64,000 bases of DNA from Catenulispora sp. MAP5-51 (GTDB lineage Bacteria > Actinomycetota > Actinomycetes > Streptomycetales > Catenulisporaceae), in assembly GCF_041261205.1 (NCBI RefSeq), contig NZ_JBGCCH010000040.1, positions 17,230-81,229 on the forward strand, given 5' to 3'. The translations under genes and the position numbers were made by a program. The notes beneath the pieces are model-generated. The model had not been told where the DNA came from. It saw only the letters and a list, made by a program, of their open reading frames with translations, and made no database searches. This document shows, piece by piece, positions 63,819 to 64,000 of the stretch. Numbering within the stretch: position 1 is the stretch's first letter; every line of letters begins with the position of its first letter.

Positions 63819-63972
63819 GCACGGTGCTGCCCGCATCGAGCCCGTGTGGCCTTGGGTGATGAACCCGGGAGCGAGTCTGGTGCGGGCCGCGTATAAGGGC
63901 TGGACCTTGTTGCTTCGAGCACGCCGGCCAGGCTTTTGGCTTGCCCGACGCGGCCAGCGGGCAGCACCGTGC
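63819..63972. repeat. Spaced 16-bp inverted repeat near the right edge
   Basis: GCACGGTGCTGCCCGC (63819-63834) is perfectly repeated in reverse at 63957-63972, with 122 nt between. Inside, GGCCGCGT and ACGCGGCC form a further short pair. Same general plan as hairpins 1 and 2. Confidence 0.75.
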
Positions 63973-64000
63973 GTGGTGTGGCTGGGGAGCCTTTGCTCGG

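Larger units (their letters stand above)
62991..64000. other. 1-kb gene-free, repeat- and palindrome-rich region
   Basis: No reading frame here has a sound RBS, codon bias or recognisable domain, and frames on both strands overlap each other over the palindromes. The stretch holds the second dispersed repeat copy, a three-hairpin block within long inverted arms, and a third spaced inverted repeat close to the right edge. It may continue outside the window. Confidence 0.7.

Noticed and set aside
63068..63967. Several 100-190-codon frames on both strands at the right edge
   Set aside because: They overlap each other over palindromes, lack RBSs, and similar peptides arise from both strands of the same repeat. 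Better seen as non-coding.
63841..64000. tRNA or other structural RNA
   Set aside because: No cloverleaf with a TpsiC-like arm could be drawn; only the long inverted repeat is evident.

Overview
The window is very GC-rich, with strong third-position GC, many GTG starts and four-base ATGA/GTGA gene overlaps. It carries a conservon, WhiB, AfsR/SARP, IlvD/Edd and CBM2-bearing secreted glycoside hydrolases. Together these point to a filamentous, soil-type actinomycete. Catenulisporaceae or a near relative is my inference; nothing here names the species.

Left part (1-28.7 kb): plant and fungal polymer use. After a partial phosphotransferase come a secreted lipase-like esterase, a GH18 chitinase with a DasR-like site, and a scarred zone of gene remnants (3.8-6.5 kb). 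The zone holds a hypothetical-protein tail, a DapA-like tail, a beheaded gentisate-dioxygenase-like cupin and a broken LPXTG protein. The centrepiece is a minus-strand pectin/galacturonate operon from 22.6 kb down to about 8.6 kb. It contains a GntR regulator, a KdgD-like aldolase/dehydratase, an IlvD/Edd sugar-acid dehydratase, an ABC importer (binding protein, ATPase, two permeases), two GH28 polygalacturonases, a uronate dehydrogenase and, probably, a heparinase II/III-type protein and a SnoaL-like protein. A perfect 16-bp palindrome precedes it. Beside it, on the plus strand, lie a CE1-like esterase with CBM2 and a GH5 cellulase with FN3 and CBM2.

Middle (26-41 kb): accessory and regulatory genes. 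These are a beta-lactamase-type serine hydrolase, a second phosphotransferase, a TetR/aldo-keto reductase pair, MarR/GNAT, an FUSC-type membrane protein, an ABC exporter pair (FtsX permease plus ATPase) beside a two-component system, and an ArsR/MFS pair. Several divergent pairs have clear inverted repeats between them.

40.9-49.7 kb: a complete conservon (cvnA-D) with two P450s, one lacking the canonical ExxR arginine. It is divergent from a redox cluster: a Ser-rich membrane stub, ApbE, a ferric-reductase-like membrane protein, a NuoF-like flavo-iron-sulfur protein and a small ferredoxin.

49.7-63 kb: an MHS transporter remnant, an amino-acid permease, a short aconitase, then a stress/dormancy-type island (two CBS proteins, WhiB, SigB-type sigma, anti-sigma kinase, cupin, PRC-barrel protein). 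An AfsR-like SARP/NB-ARC/TPR regulator and a MerR/metallo-beta-lactamase pair follow.

63.0-64.0 kb holds no convincing gene. It carries one copy of a dispersed ~155-bp repeat (the other, inverted, is near 52.1 kb) and a contiguous set of long nested hairpins, the least explained structure in the window. No rRNA, tRNA, CRISPR array or intact transposase was seen.
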